From Prosthecobacter sp. (lineage in GTDB: Bacteria; Verrucomicrobiota; Verrucomicrobiia; Verrucomicrobiales; Verrucomicrobiaceae): 64,000 nucleotides of DNA. The notes beneath the pieces were generated by a model. That model did not search any database. It had not been told where the DNA came from and was given only the letters and a program-made list of their open reading frames with translations. A program made the translations under genes and the position numbers. Shown piece by piece: positions 62,678 to 64,000 of the stretch. Numbering within the stretch: the first letter of the stretch is position 1; each line of letters starts with the position of its first letter. The stretch is taken from positions 26,921 to 90,920 of the forward strand of contig NZ_JAGRPF010000095.1 of assembly GCF_020439865.1 (NCBI RefSeq), read 5' to 3'.

Positions 62678-64000
62678 CTAGAATCTGGCGTTGAGGTCGA
62701 TGAAGAAGACGTCGCTCCGAAGCGAGGGGCCACTGATCTGGCTGGCGCTCATGTAGGCGACCCGGAGGGTGGTGCGCTTGGAGAGCGCCATGGCGGCGTT
62801 GAGGGAATAGCCCTCCATGTTGGTGCCACCTCCGCCGAAGTTGGAATCTGCGAACGCATCCACAACCGCGTCCGATTCTACATGGCGATAGCCAATGCCC
62901 ACGGCCCAGTCACCACGCTTGTCGAACGCGGAGACGGCCTTGCCGACGTTGACACCCATGTACCAGGCGGTGTCGCCACCATCGAAGTTTCCTGCACCGC
63001 CGCCGCTGCGGTTGTTGACGGCCACGGCGTTGATCGCAGCGCGGTCAAAAGCCAGGTTTTTGACGTATTCACCCATCAGGGAGACCTGCACAGGCTCCCA
63101 GTGGTTGAAGTTCAGGCGGCCGGACCAGGCGATCTGACGGAACTTGCTGGCAAGGCCGAAGTACTGCCACTGGTTGGTGGTGCCGAAGCCGTTGAGCGCG
63201 GACGGAGTGATGTTGCGGATCGGGCGGTAGGTGTTCCCTTTTTGCGCGAAAAGCGGACGGCTGCTGTCAGTGTCTCCAGCGTCCGTGTCGTTCAGCGGCA
63301 CGAAGGGGCTGGAGAGCCGACCCTCGATGTTCTTCCAGTCGTAGAGCGCGATGCCCATCTTCGCATCGATGTCGTCGGTGATCTCGAACTCCACGCCGAA
63401 CTGGGCCGCGAAGAGGTACTTGTCGTAGCTCGAGTATTTGGAGGGATTGTTGGATGGGTAGTTGAAATCGGTGTTGAACACCGGGAACGCGCCCCCCGTG
63501 AGGAAGGTTTTGAAGCCTGGGGACCACTGGTCGCTGAGTTTGAGGGCGATGCCGTCGAGGCCCACATCGTCGTCCCACATGATCTGACTCGAGGTCATGA
63601 AGGGATTGTCGAAACGCCCGAGCAGCAGAAGCACATTTGCGTGCTCAAGGAGTGATGCTTCATACTTGATGAAGGCGCGGTCGAGCCACATCTGATACTT
63701 GGAAAAGCTGCCGCCCTGTGTTTGTCCGCCCTGGCCGACACCGCCCAGCGTTTGATTGGTGGAAACAGGAGCATTGTTTGTGCCTGAGGCCAGACGGATG
63801 CCGGCGGTGAAGCCGTCTTCAAGATCGATGTCAAAGCCAAGACGCATGCGCATGAGTTCACGCGTGCGATTTTGATCCACATTGAGCTGGGGCGAGAAGA
63901 TGGTGCCAGAAACGTCAAACGGAGCGCCGGTGTTGATGGCATTGAAGTTCGGGAAGACACCGGTGTTGTTGTTCCCGTCCGGGAACATGAAGCTCTGATA
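62678..64000 (-). CDS. Putative outer-membrane porin (Porin_5-like), 5' partial
   Basis: The frame runs off the right edge of the window (Y-Q-S-F precede the internal Met at 63988), so the N-terminus is missing; at least 440 residues are present. The sequence alternates polar and hydrophobic residues as in a beta-barrel: 'RMRLGFDIDLEDGFTAGIRLA', 'LLLLGRFDNPF', 'SLMGEYVKNLAF', 'WAVGIGYRH', 'TLRVAYMSA'. It ends with 'FFIDLNARF'; a terminal Phe is the usual BamA recognition signal. It matches the 'putative porin' family common in Verrucomicrobia/Acidobacteria. It is the first visible gene of the five-gene operon; upstream members may exist outside the window. Confidence 0.85.
   Translation of the reverse strand, partial: YQSFMFPDGNNNTGVFPNFNAINTGAPFDVSGTIFSPQLNVDQNRTRELMRMRLGFDIDLEDGFTAGIRLASGTNNAPVSTNQTLGGVGQGGQTQGGSFSKYQMWLDRAFIKYEASLLEHANVLLLLGRFDNPFMTSSQIMWDDDVGLDGIALKLSDQWSPGFKTFLTGGAFPVFNTDFNYPSNNPSKYSSYDKYLFAAQFGVEFEITDDIDAKMGIALYDWKNIEGRLSSPFVPLNDTDAGDTDSSRPLFAQKGNTYRPIRNITPSALNGFGTTNQWQYFGLASKFRQIAWSGRLNFNHWEPVQVSLMGEYVKNLAFDRAAINAVAVNNRSGGGAGNFDGGDTAWYMGVNVGKAVSAFDKRGDWAVGIGYRHVESDAVVDAFADSNFGGGGTNMEGYSLNAAMALSKRTTLRVAYMSASQISGPSLRSDVFFIDLNARF

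Overview
The window looks like a chromosomal segment (roughly 60% G+C by eye) from a Gram-negative bacterium, most likely a member of the Verrucomicrobiota (Prosthecobacter/Verrucomicrobium type). I infer this from the very large secreted SdrD_B/Ig-repeat protein, a 'DxDGLTNLMEYALGTSPTDG'-type linker near its C-terminus, a giant filamentous-haemagglutinin-like exoprotein, an outer-membrane porin ending in Phe, a TonB/ExbB/ExbD set, an LpxH-like phosphoesterase and lipoproteins. There is no rRNA, CRISPR array, phage or insertion sequence. No species is claimed.

Layout. (1) nt 1-27659: one open frame of more than 9200 codons, 5' end outside the window. It is a surface/secreted mosaic of about 32 SdrD_B-like modules and 25 Cys-paired Ig-like (He_PIG type) repeats, into which at least seven different domains are set (HAF-like, PA14, CBM/jelly-roll-like, LamG, two unknown beta-rich domains, an NHL-like propeller). 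(2) 27740-36288: an L,D-transpeptidase lipoprotein; a convergent 1560-residue DUF4175-like membrane/coiled-coil protein; a divergent P-loop ATPase; then a small A+T-richer gene directly followed by a structure that matches an integron attC site. (3) 36519-43730: a secreted two-domain alpha/beta hydrolase, tRNA-Leu with the unusual anticodon AAG, a structured intergenic region, a K+-independent H+-pyrophosphatase, and a TonB-ExbB-ExbD-type operon. (4) 43780-47748: a lipoprotein, tRNA-Ala(CGC), an LpxH-like phosphoesterase, a small membrane protein, and a PhoB/PhoR-like two-component pair preceded by three Pho-box-like half-sites and closed by a terminator that contains the kinase stop codon. 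(5) 47806-64000, all minus strand: a compact five-gene operon reading porin > periplasmic coiled-coil protein > parvulin-type PPIase > 3805-residue FHA-like exoprotein > membrane-anchored TPR-like protein.

How they work together. The window is dominated by the cell envelope and what leaves it: two giant exoproteins, their likely periplasmic chaperone and outer-membrane barrel, peptidoglycan cross-linking, lipid A synthesis and energy coupling across the envelope (H+-PPase, TonB complex). The five-gene FHA operon contains no visible TpsB/POTRA transporter and is the best candidate here for an unusual export module. The giant repeat protein carries sequence-only evidence for intra-repeat disulfides. 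The candidate gene cassette at 35.7-36.4 kb is the clearest sign of transfer. Shine-Dalgarno-like motifs are seen before few starts, so several starts rest on signal peptides and domain boundaries.
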